This document shows positions 10,647 to 22,083 of a DNA stretch of 64,000 nt, piece by piece. The notes under the pieces are model-generated. The model did no database searches. It was not told the DNA's origin and saw nothing but the letters and a program-made list of their open reading frames with translations. Made by a program: the position numbers and the translations under genes. This stretch comes from Amblyomma americanum (lineage: Eukaryota; Arthropoda; Arachnida; Ixodida; Ixodidae): contig NC_135497.1 in assembly GCF_052857255.1 (NCBI RefSeq), forward strand, positions 111,364,880 through 111,428,879, in the 5' to 3' direction. Position 1 is the stretch's first letter. Each line of letters starts with the position of its first letter.

Positions 10647-10915
10647 ACTTCATGTGCATCATTGCATTCGAAGTTTGTTTCATTTCCTTTCCACCATGTC
10701 CGTGCATCATCATGCTCACCAGTGCTCTTCATAACATCCCAAACATGTAGACTTCGTGTGCATCATTGCATTTGAAGTTTGTTTCATTTACTTTCCATCA
10801 TGTCTGTGCCTCATCATGCTCCTGTGATAGCTTTGCATCATCATGTTCCTGTGATAGCTTTGGGTCATCATGCTCCTGTGATATCTGTGTGTCATCATGC
10901 TCATGTGATGGCTGT
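10617..10915 (+). repeat. Tandem repeats overlapping the CPSF30 3' end (copy A)
   Basis: A unit of about 101 bases occurs twice (roughly 10617-10720 and 10720-10820). It starts at AGTGCTCTAAATAACATCCC, which encodes the last CPSF30 residues and stop. A shorter minisatellite follows, with units of about 26-27 bases containing CATCATCATGCTCCTGTGAT. The coding end therefore lies within the first repeat unit. Confidence 0.8.
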
Positions 10916-11805
10916 GTAAATGCATTTGTGGCAGTCACAAAAGTTGAAGCATTAATCACCTAACCATTGTTTTACATACAAGTGTGCATGTGAGCATTTT
11001 CCCATTCTAAATTTTGTGATCTCATGTGCCTTTTTTAGCTGAACTGAAAATCTGATTGTTGGTACAAGTGAAAGGGTGCTACGTTTTAGGCATCCTGCAT
11101 CATTTATACTACCATTCATCCACAAAGAAAGATCTAGTCAGTGATTGGGATGCATTGTAGTATGAATGTGAACACTACTATGCAACCAAAGACCTACAGC
11201 TTTGCAACCTAGTCAGAATGTAACCCTGCTTTGTCATCGAGGTCAGGTGTCCTTTCGAAATCAAGACCCCGCTAAGAAAGCTTGGGTGTCATTGATTTCT
11301 GTGTGCAGTAAAAGGTTTTTGCTCTCAGCTTTACAGAAGTGAAAGTTCCTAAAAGCTTAATCACTCCGAGCTGAGTAAGTTCTACAGTTGTGCTGGCCAC
11401 ATTTGTCTTTATAGATGCAATGTTTATACATGGAGGTCTCCAAATTATTAATCTAAGCTTTCATTTTAAGGTAGTGTTCATCAAGCTACACTAAAGTGTT
11501 GCTGCTGGCCAGCCCTACAAAAATGCAGTTAAAGGCTTCCATCAATTACGGGTATGTTGTGCACAAATAGTACTTCCTATTCAGAGCATTGTGTGCCAAG
11601 GATAATTATTGTGAATGAAGTGCATTAAATTTCTACCCTGTGTACCTGCCAAATATTGTGCATTGATTGGACTTTTAAAGTAAAAGAATTCCTCTATTTT
11701 CCTACCTGCACAGATTTACAGAACATTGAAGTGAATATAGAGTGGTGTTTGCATACACAAGTGCCAACTACACCTTTCGATTCCAGGATGTGCCCATAAG
11801 CTGTG

Positions 11806-11811
11806 ATTAAA
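11806..11811 (+). promoter_or_regulatory. Candidate poly(A) signal ATTAAA (copy A)
   Basis: ATTAAA is followed by a T/G-rich stretch (TTTATTGTTTTCTTGTTTGT), as expected of a downstream element. It would give CPSF30 copy A a 3' UTR of about 1.2 kb. Placement is inference. Confidence 0.35.
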
Positions 11812-12144
11812 TTTGCTTCCTTTATTGTTTTCTTGTTTGTCATCTTTTCCTGTGGCAGTACATAACACTGTGGGGCTTGACTATTGTCAGCGGGAAATTA
11901 TTTCCTATTAAGAAATGGTGAACGGCTTAGCATGGTAAGGCCACGTGCAAATTAGCTGCGCTAGCAATTTGGTTTTCACTTTGGTCTTGGTTCGAGGCTC
12001 GGTTTTCAAGGTCAAGCAGGCTTCAGACTGAGATTAATTCACTCTTAAGCTCTGCCTTAAGGCTATGAGGTGATAGCGTTAATTGGTTAATAACCAGATA
12101 TGCGGAATTGTTAATTCTCTATATTATAGATTGCTGGGAGTCCT

Positions 12145-12530
12145 CATAGCACTCCTGGTGCAGTGGTTAAGCGATGTGACACTGTCCAGCAATGGCAGAT
12201 GCTGCCACCAATGGGGCTTTCGAGACCCAGGTTTCCCTTCTCGAGCAACCTCAAGGTTGCCGAGAGGGGCTTTGGCTAGACAAACATCTGGGAAATCTGA
12301 GATTGGGGGATTAACGTCCTGAAGCAACACATGGGCTATGAGGAGTGTCATAGCGGAGGGCTCCGGACTAATTTCAGCCACCTGGGGTTCTTTAACGTGC
12401 GTTGACATTGCACAACACACAGCTGCATTTTGTGTTTGGGCTCCATCAAAATATCTGCAGCGGCCAGGGTTGAACCCGGGTCCTCTGGCTCAGTAGTTGA
12501 GTGCATTAACCACTGAGCCACCATGGCAGA
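12145..12530 (-). mobile_element. Composite tRNA-SINE (copy A)
   Basis: A minus-strand SINE occupies 12300-12530. Read on that strand it has a tRNA-like head with box A (TGGCTCAGTGGTTAA) and box B (GGGTTCAACCC), then the common body. Just before it, at 12145-12300, a plus-oriented tRNA-like segment (TGGTGCAGTGGTTAAGCG, TCGAGACCC) suggests two heads in opposite orientation. The same arrangement is present in the duplicate block. Confidence 0.75.
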
Positions 12531-13330
12531 TGTTCTTTCTTGTAAGTCAACTATTTTGCGTAATATGTTGGTTAGTTACAAGCCTGCATACAGCCATTCT
12601 TTCATCGGGGTAGCCACATGGCTACACACTGAACGAATGGTCTGTGCGCTGCTATTTTTTTCGTTCTATGTTGGAATGTATCATGTAGTAAATTCATTGA
12701 AAATAATGTGCAATGAATCAGTTGGCTTTGTGCATCTGCTGAGGTACTTACTATCTGGCGCAAAAGTCTCCAGTACGCACAAGGGCCGTCCTGACTGCAT
12801 GCTGCATCGCACGGCATCCCATCCCAGCAATCGAGAGCATGCTTGATGTATACACAGTGCACACGGATGTTTGTCTGAACAGTCGTTGTGAGAGCCTTCG
12901 ATTCCCGCCGCATGGTTTGAAAAGTGACACTGTACTGGCTTGTCACTTCTCCGGATTCCATTTATTTTATTTGTTTATATTATACCCTGCAGTGCCAAGA
13001 CAGAGGAGGAGAGTGGGCTTCACAATGCAATGGACAAAATTTGGCTATACAATTCTAAAAAATAAAAACAATAAAAGTGCAAACAGGTCTTAAGGGCAAA
13101 ACAAAGCAAGACTAGTGGAATTACACCTCACTCAGTAAAGAAACAAAAGTGGTGCTGCTGGTGATCGCCACATGCGCAGGAAGGGCATTCCATTCAGATT
13201 GTTTTCGGGAATAAGAATTTCATGTAATTTGTTTTGCACTTAATTTTGCAAATCGTTTTCATTGTCCCTTCTGGCCGACATGTAGTGGGGTGGGGGGGTG
13301 GGGGGTTAATAAATTTTTGCCTCTCAATAG

Positions 13331-14125
13331 GGGAACTCAAATCGGAAAGAACACCACTGGGAAATAAGGGTACCCTGCACGGGTCAGTTTTATCGCCCTT
13401 TTTATTCAACACAGCGCTGATCACGCTCCCTAGAAAAATTAATGCTGATGATGTCACGATTTGGATGAATCACGGATCGGACAGGCAGATCGAGACAGCC
13501 CTACAAGAGGCGGTGGACATCATAGACGGCCACGCCCTTTGGGCAGGACTGGAATGCTCCCCACAAAAGTCGGAACTGCTGGTCATCTCTAATAACGGAT
13601 GGGCTTGCAAAACTAAGCTTAATAGTATGGAGCTGAAAATCCAAAGCAACGAAATTCTGGAAGTAGACGTGATACGGGTGCTTCAAATGCTTATACAATC
13701 CAAAAGATGCAACAAAATAATGCTGGACAGGTTGATGACCTCGGTCCAGCAGACCATACGGCTCATTAAATGCGTGGAGACTCGGCAACAGGGCATGAGA
13801 GAGCGCGACACATGTCGGCTCGTTTAGGCTTCCGTCGTCAGACTACTCGTGTACACCACCCCTTACCTGGATCTCAAGAGAGCAGAGAGTGAAAAGCTGA
13901 ACTGCCTGATAAGGCAGGCATACAAGGCAGCTCTCGGCCTCCCCAGAGACGCGTCCACCATGGGACTTCTGTCTCTTGGGGTCCACAACACCCTTGAAGA
14001 GGCATAACCGACATCACAAGGGCAGCGGCTCAGGCAGGCAGGTACAAACCAAGAAGCAAGAATACATCGCATCCACACTTGACGCGTTCTTGCAATGCTG
14101 TGCTGCCCACCACCGTGCTGGCAGC
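13331..14125 (+). pseudogene. LINE reverse-transcriptase fragment (copy A)
   Basis: The frame gives GSVLSPFLFNTALI, then NADDVTIWMNHGSDRQIETA in place of the YADD catalytic box, LQEAVDIID and GLECSPQKSELLVI. In another frame it continues with YLDLKRAESEKLNCLIRQAY and GLLSLGVHNTLEE. This order is that of the palm and C-terminal part of a non-LTR retrotransposon ORF2 of a type common in ticks. The 5' part is missing, the first catalytic Tyr is Asn, and the reading frame shifts, so it is dead. It was already present before the block duplicated. Confidence 0.8.
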
Positions 14126-14129
14126 GCAC

Positions 14130-16067
14130 TGCTCGTTAGGTATTTTTATGCTTAATCTGCTTTGCATCAAATCTGCATCAGAAGATGGTTAGGAACTAGC
14201 TACTGCCTACCTTAAGACGTTTGATCCTGTTTCCAGTAAACTATAAATACAATAATTTCATAAAACTAAGGAATGTTGGTTTCAGCAGCAACTTTGGCTC
14301 AGAATCATGACAGGTAAGGGCCTACAGAAAAGCTTATACCCGTGTCACACAGCCGACTCAGAACTCCCTTGATCTTCCTTGGCGGCCTGTAATGACTTTC
14401 TCAAGAGGGTCTGCCAGTGGCCCATTAGGCACTGTTCACTCAGTACAAACGCATAAAAGAATAACGTTCAAAAGAATTAAAATTTTTTTTAGCATTTCTT
14501 ATTTTTTTCACAAAATGCAATTGTCACATACAAAAAACATGTTAGCAAAAAACAAACATGTTCTCAGCGCAGCGCTTTTACCCACTCTGCCGGACGCCAC
14601 GTGCAATATTTTGGAGTGCCTGCATAATGGATTGCAACCATTGCGACTTTGCTAACTTTCCGCTCCGACGCTTCACTAGCAGAGGTTGTGCATATTGCGC
14701 GAATGCGACCCCAATCATAATGTGCTACATGGCATGGAGTAATGCTACACAGCTACACATGCAAGGTGTGAGCATGAGCATGACAGATAAAAAGAAACGA
14801 AATGGCGCGATCAAGGCAAGCCGTCAAGCACCTGGTATGAGAGTACACTGCAGTCATTAGAATTAAACACAACTATCCGAGCTGGAATACTTTATTTTAT
14901 GTGATAAAGACTAATGTAAATACTAGTAAAGACAAAATTATTGAACATTATTTATGTACTCGGAAGTAAAACAGTGGAAATGAGAGTACTCCCTTCACCC
15001 TTCGAAAGAGGTGATCTATCTCCTTTCTAACTTCCTTGCCTTAAAGACTGCTGTGTGACATGGTGCATATCTTAAGACTAGCTTGGTTGCAGGGATTTGA
15101 AAGGAGTTCAACCGCACTCCTGTGACAGGGGGTATTGGGTTGGCTTCACTGCATGACAGCAATGTGGTGAGGAAAATGAGTACAAGAGACCGCAGGTCGC
15201 CCTCAAATAGTCCCCATTTTTACCTCGACACACAGTTTCCCAGTGCCAGTGCTGTCATCACCTGCCAAAGGCAGTATAGTCAACCATCCGCATGTGAAAA
15301 GAATTCGAAGAGCGCCATTAGAAGAAGTGGCACTTAGGGGGCACGGCACACAGTTCCACTGTACACGAACAATAGTGCTACACTTTTCAATGGGATTTTA
15401 AAGTTGATGTTCTCACTGTTCAATATAAAGTTCGAGATATCTGGGCTCGACTATACATGATTAAATTTGACAGAAATGATTTCATTGACTGTGCAGCTCA
15501 TCAAATCTACGTGTTCAAGAAATTTATCATCAGTAACCACTGTCACATCTCAAGACATTGGCACATTTTGTGTAGTGCAGCAGTACTAAGGATCTAAAAG
15601 AAAGAACACTTCAACACTAGCCTCAGTTATTCCAACAATTTTCTTTACCTTTCCTTTCAACATGTTTCGGATGTGGTGTCTCTCTTGTTAGTGTCCTTGT
15701 TGCGCCACCGTTCATTTCATCATGCACCAACTCACACCTCAGGCCATTATTCCAACATGACACTTCTCACATACTCTGCCAAATTATTGTTAAATTATTC
15801 TCATGATACACTGTCAAGACAAAACACACTGCACAAAAAATTCTTCCCAAGATATCCTTTCACTCTAATAGAACTATCAAAAGTGACAAAAAAATTACAG
15901 GTGGTGGGCAGGAATTTAGCTCATATCAGTTTGGTACTATGGCTTGATCTATATGACCACAGGAATAAAGAAGAACAAGCTATTGAAAGTTGCTTCATAA
16001 CAGTTCAGTGTGCAGCCTTTTGTGCATCACAAGTGTTGAAGTGCTGGTCGTGTTAATAATATCGTTC
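14130..16067. other. No gene seen (copy A)
   Basis: AT-rich non-coding DNA, matched base for base with few changes at 23640-25580 in copy B. Short ORFs in both copies diverge by frameshifts and show no domains. Confidence 0.6.
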
Positions 16068-16071
16068 TTAA

Positions 16072-16586
16072 AGATCCACAGACACCTATTTTTAGTTGTG
16101 TGGTTTCTTCTTTCAAACAATGCGTTACACATTAGAATGCATGGTTCACCATGTGGTTTTCGACTACGACTGCTAAATAATTTATAATTGAAATTCTTTC
16201 TGATGCTGTTTGGTCTCATCAATTGAACGACAACTGTAACGCATTGGGAGTGTTTAGATCACATGATGCCCGAAAAAAAAAATGCAATATAAGTGTTGAT
16301 ATGTTGCTTGTCATTCCAGCTCTTGAATCGGGCTGGCCTAAGTATCGTAGTGAATTAAAATTATGTAGCCACAATTATATTGCAGTTTTTTTTTCGTATG
16401 TCAAGTGACCTAAACTCTCCAAACACGTCACAGCTATTCGGTTGATGAAGCTGAAATATCATCAAAAAGTTTCATAAATCATCTACCGGTCAAAGGCAAA
16501 TACCATGCGCTGAACCATGTATTCAATGTCTAGCACATCATTTGAAAGAAGAAAACATGTAACTAAATTTAGTAGTCTAAGGCCCT
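16072..16586. mobile_element. Palindromic TTAA MITE (copy A)
   Basis: It begins AGATCCACAGACACC after TTAA (16068-16071), and its inverted end lies before TTAA (16587-16590). Both halves carry TTTCTTCTTTCAAA-like words in opposite orientation, so the whole 515 bases form one imperfect palindrome. It matches the elements at 37505 and 41741 in arm sequence, including GCTAAATAATTTATAAT. It has no ORF. Confidence 0.8.
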
Positions 16587-17137
16587 TTAAAACATCTGCA
16601 TACAAGATAGACATGCCGAGAAAAGCATTGGAATCCCACATATGAGGCTGTTCACACAAATGCACCAAATGCACTGCATTCAACAGACTGTACCAACAGA
16701 AAAGTGGCGAGGTCAATGGAACACTGTCATTGCTACAAGGCACTATGCCGAGCGCCAAATTGCGCAAAAACGAGTCTCTTCAAAATTCACCTTTCTGTTT
16801 ACAGCTTCCAAATGAACAATTTTAACACAAGAAAACAAGGTTTAAAAGCTTTCTAGTTTCCTTCGTAAAAGTTATAACGGTTGAAACGTTAGTACCTGCA
16901 TTTATATCTACAAAATAAAAAAAATTGAAAGAAAGTATTCTATGTACAGCTCATACCGAGAAAACAGCACAAAAAACGACAGACTAGGCAGAATTGAGTG
17001 CACGAGCGCTCACCCTGTCTAGTCTGTCGATTTTCGCGCTTTATTCCAATCACATCACTCACGCTCTCACCTTTCGATACTTCTGCACTTTACAGTTCTT
17101 TAGTTGGTACCGACTTTATATATATATATATATATAT

Positions 17138-17421
17138 AAACTTAAGAAGGAAGCCAACAATCACCGAAACCAAGGTGCACAGGGGAATGTTTTTTTTAAT
17201 TTAGTTTTAATGTGTAGTGCTAATCAGTGGGATAATAATGCTTAGATTAATCTATCGCTTAAAGAAAATTACTTAAAAAGCAGCTTTGTAAGTAAATTTC
17301 TTTAAGCGATATATTAATCTAAGTATTATTATCCCACTGATTAGCACTACACATTAAAAACTAAAAAAACATTCCCTTGTGCACCTTGGTTTCGGTGACT
17401 GTTGGCTCCCTTCTTAAGTTT
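17138..17421. repeat. Long hairpin flanked by TA repeats
   Basis: The left arm 17138-17273 and right arm 17291-17421 are reverse complements with few mismatches over about 130 bases. They include GGTGCACAGGGGAATG and its partner CATTCCCTTGTGCACC. The loop is short. A (TA)n run of about 20 bases lies on the left, and one of about 90 bases lies some 40 bases to the right. This looks like a foldback/MITE-type element that inserts at TA. Confidence 0.9.
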
Positions 17422-17457
17422 GTCAAAACGAGTCCCTCATTTCCTTTACCCTGTCTG

Positions 17458-17459
<2 letters not shown>

Positions 17460-17552
<93 letters not shown>
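17460..17552. repeat. (TA)n microsatellite
   Basis: About 46 TA dinucleotides without interruption. Open frames through it are artefacts of the repeat. Confidence 0.98.
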
Positions 17553-17554
<2 letters not shown>

Positions 17555-17652
17555 GTACTTCCAAGCTGCATAGCAACGAGACAGCAGCGATTCGTGAGAA
17601 CAGAGAATATCATCACTGCATTCACAACCAATTTATTTCGACTGCTTGCTGC

Positions 17653-18157
17653 CTAAAGTTGGATGAGAGCGAGTCCCACTATTGCCGACCTCAGCAACGG
17701 CACAAATGCGGCGACAATATTCCCGCGCCTCACAAGAGGGTCACTGCTACCCATTACTTCTACTTCTGATTCTGGAAAGGATGCAAACCCATACGATTTA
17801 AGAGGTGCACACGAATACGAGTTGTCAGTGACCAAAAAGAAAGTACTGAAGGCTAGGCTGTCAAACATCCATTCAAATGGGTGCATGACTATCGCATATG
17901 GCATGGTTTCTGTGTGCTTGGCTACGGAAGAAGCCGGTATCTCATACATCGATGCGCATTCGACTTGTGCAAAGAAACTCTGTAGGATGTAAACGCTGCG
18001 CTACTTCAAGGCCGTTCCAAGTCATCCGAGCACACAACTGGCGCACCATAAAAGGAGTTTGTTTCAGAGACTGGTCGATATCGACAGACGTCAACATTAC
18101 CGCCATTCCTGTCTTGCTGACTTGGAAGTTTTGCAGCGATGACTTCAGAAGGTGCAA
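17653..18157 (-). other. Unrecognised minus-strand open segments
   Basis: Two overlapping minus-strand frames look protein-like (ARMTWNGLEVAQRLHPTEFL, then MYEIPASSVAKHTETMPYAI and MHPFEWMFDSLAFSTFFLV). They overlap at about 17942-17949 in different frames. I recognise no family. It may be a broken gene fragment or chance. Confidence 0.25.
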
Positions 18158-18544
18158 CAGCTAAAAGGGCCGATAGCAATTCAGAACACTAGTGCAGGTA
18201 AAATATTTAGCTCAAACTGAGTAGGCATTGACAAATTTGGAATAGGTCAAGGTAAAACAGATTGAGGGCTAACTGCGGGTCCCACACTGCGCGAAGAAAG
18301 AAAGAACAATCACCTGGCTATTCTCCCGGCAGCCGTGAGAATTGCTTTAGCAATTTCTCATTCCGTTCGCCTTGTATTGGCTGCCTGAAAGCACGCGACA
18401 AATTGCCGCTAAATTGCACTCACCTTATCACCGATCTCTTGACTAAAACAAATGCGCTGGCTGACAAGCAAAAAAAATTGCCGGCATTCATTTATTTAAA
18501 ACATCTTTATTTACTGAATACTCGTAGTACATGTCGGTGCCCCA

Positions 18545-18735
18545 CTTAACCCGGTAGTCCACTGGTTATTGCGGCTGTGCTGGCCCTCCCCACCAGCCAG
18601 TGCTGACGGTCACGATCAGCGCTGAGCAGAATAGCATTCCACTGCTCCTCTGAGGCTATATCTGAGGGGTTTGGAAAGGGGTCAACTATAGGATTGAATT
18701 GGCATGCCCAAACCATGTGGTAGAGGTTAGCTACC
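18545..18735 (-). pseudogene. LINE ORF2 C-terminal fragment
   Basis: The minus strand reads LYHMVWACQFNPIVDPFPNP then SEEQWNAILLSADRDRQHWL and RASTAAITSG before a stop. The (L)YHxxWxC motif followed by a Glu-Gln-Trp helix and a terminal Ala-rich helix is the usual end of tick I/R1-like LINE proteins. Only this tail is present. Confidence 0.6.
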
Positions 18736-19326
18736 TCTCCACCACGGAGGAAGGAACACTAATTTTTTTCCTTTTTTCCTTCCTCCATGCTCTCCTCAGT
18801 GCGGGCACTGCCACTGGTGTAACTCAGCTGGCGTTGGGTATGTGTTGGTTTGTAGTTTCCTAAAGGCGTTCTCTACCCAACACCACATATATCGCTCAAA
18901 TTACCGAGTTTTTTTTTTTTTTTTCATATGCATTCCATGACGGAAGGATTTTCATAGTTGCCATTAGATAGCTTTGTTCTCGGCCAAATTTGTTACAAGA
19001 TTTTGGCAAAAAAAAGAACAACATGTCAAGAATTTTTTTATACTGATGTGAAAAAATTTTATGTTCTAAATAGAAAACCGTAGCGACGGTAGATACTTTA
19101 GCGAACTTTAGCCGTTTTAGAAGCACGCGCCTGTCTGCAGCAGTAGCCAGTTGCGTATTTTCGATTCTGATTTGTAGCGTTGTGGTGGCGCGTCGCGGTG
19201 GTGGTTTGACGCTTGTTCTCGTCTTTGGTTCGTAAGTCTGTTTTCAATTATAACATTTTCCTGTCACCTGGACACGAATCTGGACATATTGGTTGTTCGC
19301 TCTACCGACACTGAACCACAGTCTTG

Positions 19327-20175
19327 ATGGAAGAAATAGTGGCTAAAGTTGGCAATGTTGTCTTCGAGATTGAGAAGGCCCTAGAACAACAGGTCGGAGC
19401 GTTGCCGCTACCGTTCCCAGGTATGGACAAGTCAGGTGCAGCCGTATGCTCCTTTTACCAGCAGGGAAAATGCACCAAAGGATCTGCTTGCCCTTTTAGG
19501 CATATTAATGGTGACCGGTCTGTGGTGTGCAAGCATTGGCTCCGAGGTCTTTGCAAAAAAGGCGACCAATGCGAATTCCTCCACGAGTACGACATGACGA
19601 AAATGCCCGAGTGCTACTTCTACTCGCGTTTCAACTCGTGTAGTAACAAGCAATGCCCATTCCTGCACATCGATCCTGACGCCAAGGTTAAAGATTGCCC
19701 GTGGTATGATCGAGGGTTTTGCCGGCTTGGCCCCAACTGTCGCTACCGGCACACAAGGCGCGTCATGTGCGTCAACTACCTCAGCGGATTTTGCCCCGAT
19801 GGGCCTCATTGCAAGTTTGTGCACCCGAAGTTCGACTTACCTGTTCAAGGCCCTGGACCGCATTTAAAGAATCCTAACGTTATATGCCACTTCTGTGGTG
19901 AGGCTGGACACAAAGCAGCATTCTGCTACAAGATGCCAGTAGGGAGCAGGGAAGGCCAGCACCACTCTCCCTCGCAGATCTACAGTGGAATGGAACGACG
20001 TGATTACGACGACGGCGGCGCAGGCACCCACACTGGAGGTGGACAACGGGGCTTCAGGCCACTGGATCAGGTCACCTGCTTCAAGTGTGGAGAAAAGGGA
20101 CACTATGCAAATAAGTGTCCGAAAGGACATTTGGCTTTCCTCAGCAGTGCTCTAAATAACATCCCATGCATTTAG
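19327..20175 (+). CDS. CPSF4: CPSF30/CPSF4, mRNA 3'-end processing zinc-finger protein (copy B)
   Basis: A second intact 282-residue CPSF30 with the same five CCCH fingers and two CCHC knuckles as copy A. Against copy A it has K for N near residue 8, an HLK insertion before knuckle 1, loss of three residues between the knuckles, and V-to-G and I-to-M type substitutions nearby. All zinc ligands are kept. The ATG at 19327 starts MEEIVAKVGN, closer than copy A to the N-terminus expected for the family. There is no intron. The upstream 260 bases are almost identical to copy A, so both share whatever promoter or 5' UTR existed. The two proteins would be interchangeable in the polyadenylation complex if expressed. 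The high identity could also reflect gene conversion. Confidence 0.93.
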   Translation: MEEIVAKVGNVVFEIEKALEQQVGALPLPFPGMDKSGAAVCSFYQQGKCTKGSACPFRHINGDRSVVCKHWLRGLCKKGDQCEFLHEYDMTKMPECYFYSRFNSCSNKQCPFLHIDPDAKVKDCPWYDRGFCRLGPNCRYRHTRRVMCVNYLSGFCPDGPHCKFVHPKFDLPVQGPGPHLKNPNVICHFCGEAGHKAAFCYKMPVGSREGQHHSPSQIYSGMERRDYDDGGAGTHTGGGQRGFRPLDQVTCFKCGEKGHYANKCPKGHLAFLSSALNNIPCI

Positions 20176-20465
20176 ACTTCATGTGCATCATTGCATTCGA
20201 AGTTTGTTTCATTTCCTTTCCACCATGTCCGTGCATCATCATGCTCACCAGTGCTCTTCATAACATCCCAAACATGTAGACTTCGTGTGCATCATTGCAT
20301 TTGAAGTTTGTTTCATTTACTTTCCATCATGTCTCTGCCTCATCATGCTCCTGTGATAGCTTTCATCATCATGCTCCTGTGATAGCTTTGCATCATCATG
20401 TTCCTGTGATAGCTTTGGGTCATCATGCTCCTGTGATATCTGTGTGTCATTATGCTCATGTGATG
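20146..20465 (+). repeat. Tandem repeats overlapping the CPSF30 3' end (copy B)
   Basis: Same two-layer repeat as in copy A: two units of about 101 bases starting within the last CPSF30 codons, then CATCATCATGCTCCTGTGAT-type units. Copy B has one additional short unit, so the minisatellite has changed length since the duplication. Confidence 0.8.
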
Positions 20466-21358
20466 GCTGTGTAAATGCATTTGTGGCAGTCACAAAAGTT
20501 GAGGTATTAATCACCTAACCATTGTTTTACATACAAGTGTGCCTGTGAGCATTTTCCCATCCTAAATCTTGTGATCTCATGTGCCTTTTTTAGCTGAACT
20601 GAAAATCTGATTGTTGGTACAAGTGAAAGGGTGCTACGTTTTAGGCATCCTGCATCATTTATACTACCATGCATCCACAAAGAAAGATCTAGTCAGTGAT
20701 TGGGATGCATTGCAGTATGAATGTGAACACTACTATGCAACCATTGACCTACAGCTTTGCAACCTAGTCAGAATGTAACCCTGCTTTGTCATCGAGGTCA
20801 GGTGTCCTTTCGAAATCAAGACCCAGCTAAGAAAGCTTGGGTGTCATTGATTTCTGTGTGCAGTAGAAGGTTTTTGCTCAGCTTGACAGAAGTGAAAGTT
20901 CCTAAAAGCTTAATCACTCCGAGCTGAGTAAGTTCTACAGTTGTGCTGGCCACATTTGTCTTTATAGATGCAATGTTTATACATGGAGGTCTCCAAATTA
21001 TTAATCTAAGCTTTCATTTTAAGGTAGTGTTCATCAAGCTACACTAAAGTGTTGCTGCTGGCCAGCCCTACAAAAATGCAGTTAAAGGCTTGCATCAATT
21101 ACTGGTATGTTGTGCACAAATAGTACTTCCTATTCGGAGCATTGTGTGCCAAGGATAATTATTGTGGATGAAGTGCATTAAATTTCTACCCTGTGTACCT
21201 GCCAAATATTGTGCATTGATTGGACTTTTAAAGTAAAAGAATTCCTCTATTTTCCTACCTGCACAGATTTACAGAACATTGAAGTGAATCTAGAGTGGTG
21301 TTTGCATACACAAATGCCAACTACACCTTTCGATTCCAGGATGTGCCCATAAGCTGTG

Positions 21359-21364
21359 ATTAAA
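21359..21364 (+). promoter_or_regulatory. Candidate poly(A) signal ATTAAA (copy B)
   Basis: Counterpart of the copy A signal, with the same T/G-rich sequence downstream. Placement is inference. Confidence 0.35.
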
Positions 21365-21692
21365 TTTGCTTCCTTTATTGTTTTCTTGTTTGTCATCTTT
21401 TCCTGTGGCAGTACATAACACTGTGGGGCTTGACTATTGTCAGCGGGAAATTATTTCCTATTAAGAAATGGTGAACGGCTTAGCATGGTAAGGCCACGTG
21501 CAAATTAGCTGCGCTAGCAATTTGGTTTTCACTTTGGTCTTGGTTCGAGGCTCGGTTTTCAAGGTCAAGCAGGCTTCAGACTGAGATGAATTCACTCTTA
21601 AGCTCTGCCTTAAGGCTTTGAGGCGATAGCGTTAATGGGTTAATACCCAAATATGCGGAATTGGTAATTCTCTATGGTATAGATTGCTGGGA

Positions 21693-22083
21693 GTCCTCAT
21701 TGCACCCCTGGTGCAGTGGTTAAGCGATGTGACACTGTCCAGCAATGCCAGATGCTGCCACCAATGGGGCTTGTGAGACCCAGGATTCCCTTCTCGAGCA
21801 ACCTCAAGGTTGCCGAGAGGGGCTTTGGCTAGACAAATATCTGCGAAATCTGAGATTGGGGGATTAACGTCCTGAAGCAACACATGGGCTATGAGGAGTG
21901 TCATAGCGGAGGGCTCCGGACTAATTTCAGCCACCTGGGGTTCTTTAATGTGCGTTGACATTCCACAACACACAGTTGCATTTCGTGTTTGGGCTCCATC
22001 AAAATATCTGCAGCGGCCAGGGTTGAACCCGGGTCCTCTGGCTCAGTAGTTGAGTGCATTAACCACTGAGCCACCATGGCAGA
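21693..22083 (-). mobile_element. Composite tRNA-SINE (copy B)
   Basis: Same two-headed SINE arrangement as in copy A; the minus-strand unit is 21852-22083 with box B GGGTTCAACCC. It arrived before the block duplicated. Confidence 0.75.

Larger units (their letters stand above)
9326..16923. repeat. Segmental duplication, copy A
   Basis: This block is colinear with 18837-26423. Similarity begins at GGTATGTGTTAG (9326) against GGTATGTGTTGG and ends in CTACAAAATAAAAAAAA. The two copies share every element in the same order: CPSF30, tandem repeats, composite SINE, LINE RT fragment and palindromic MITE. They differ by scattered substitutions and small indels, for example a G-rich insertion at 13287-13305 found only here. 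They are in direct orientation. Confidence 0.95.

Noticed and set aside
10790..10915. Repeat array resembling CRISPR spacing
   Set aside because: Contiguous minisatellite units without distinct spacers in a eukaryotic context.
13285..13310. G-rich stretch as a possible G-quadruplex regulator
   Set aside because: It is a simple insertion absent from the duplicate block and not near a promoter.
17361..17769. Open frames through the TA run (Tyr-Ile repeats) on both strands
   Set aside because: They consist of the dinucleotide repeat itself plus flanks and have no stop codon by chance.
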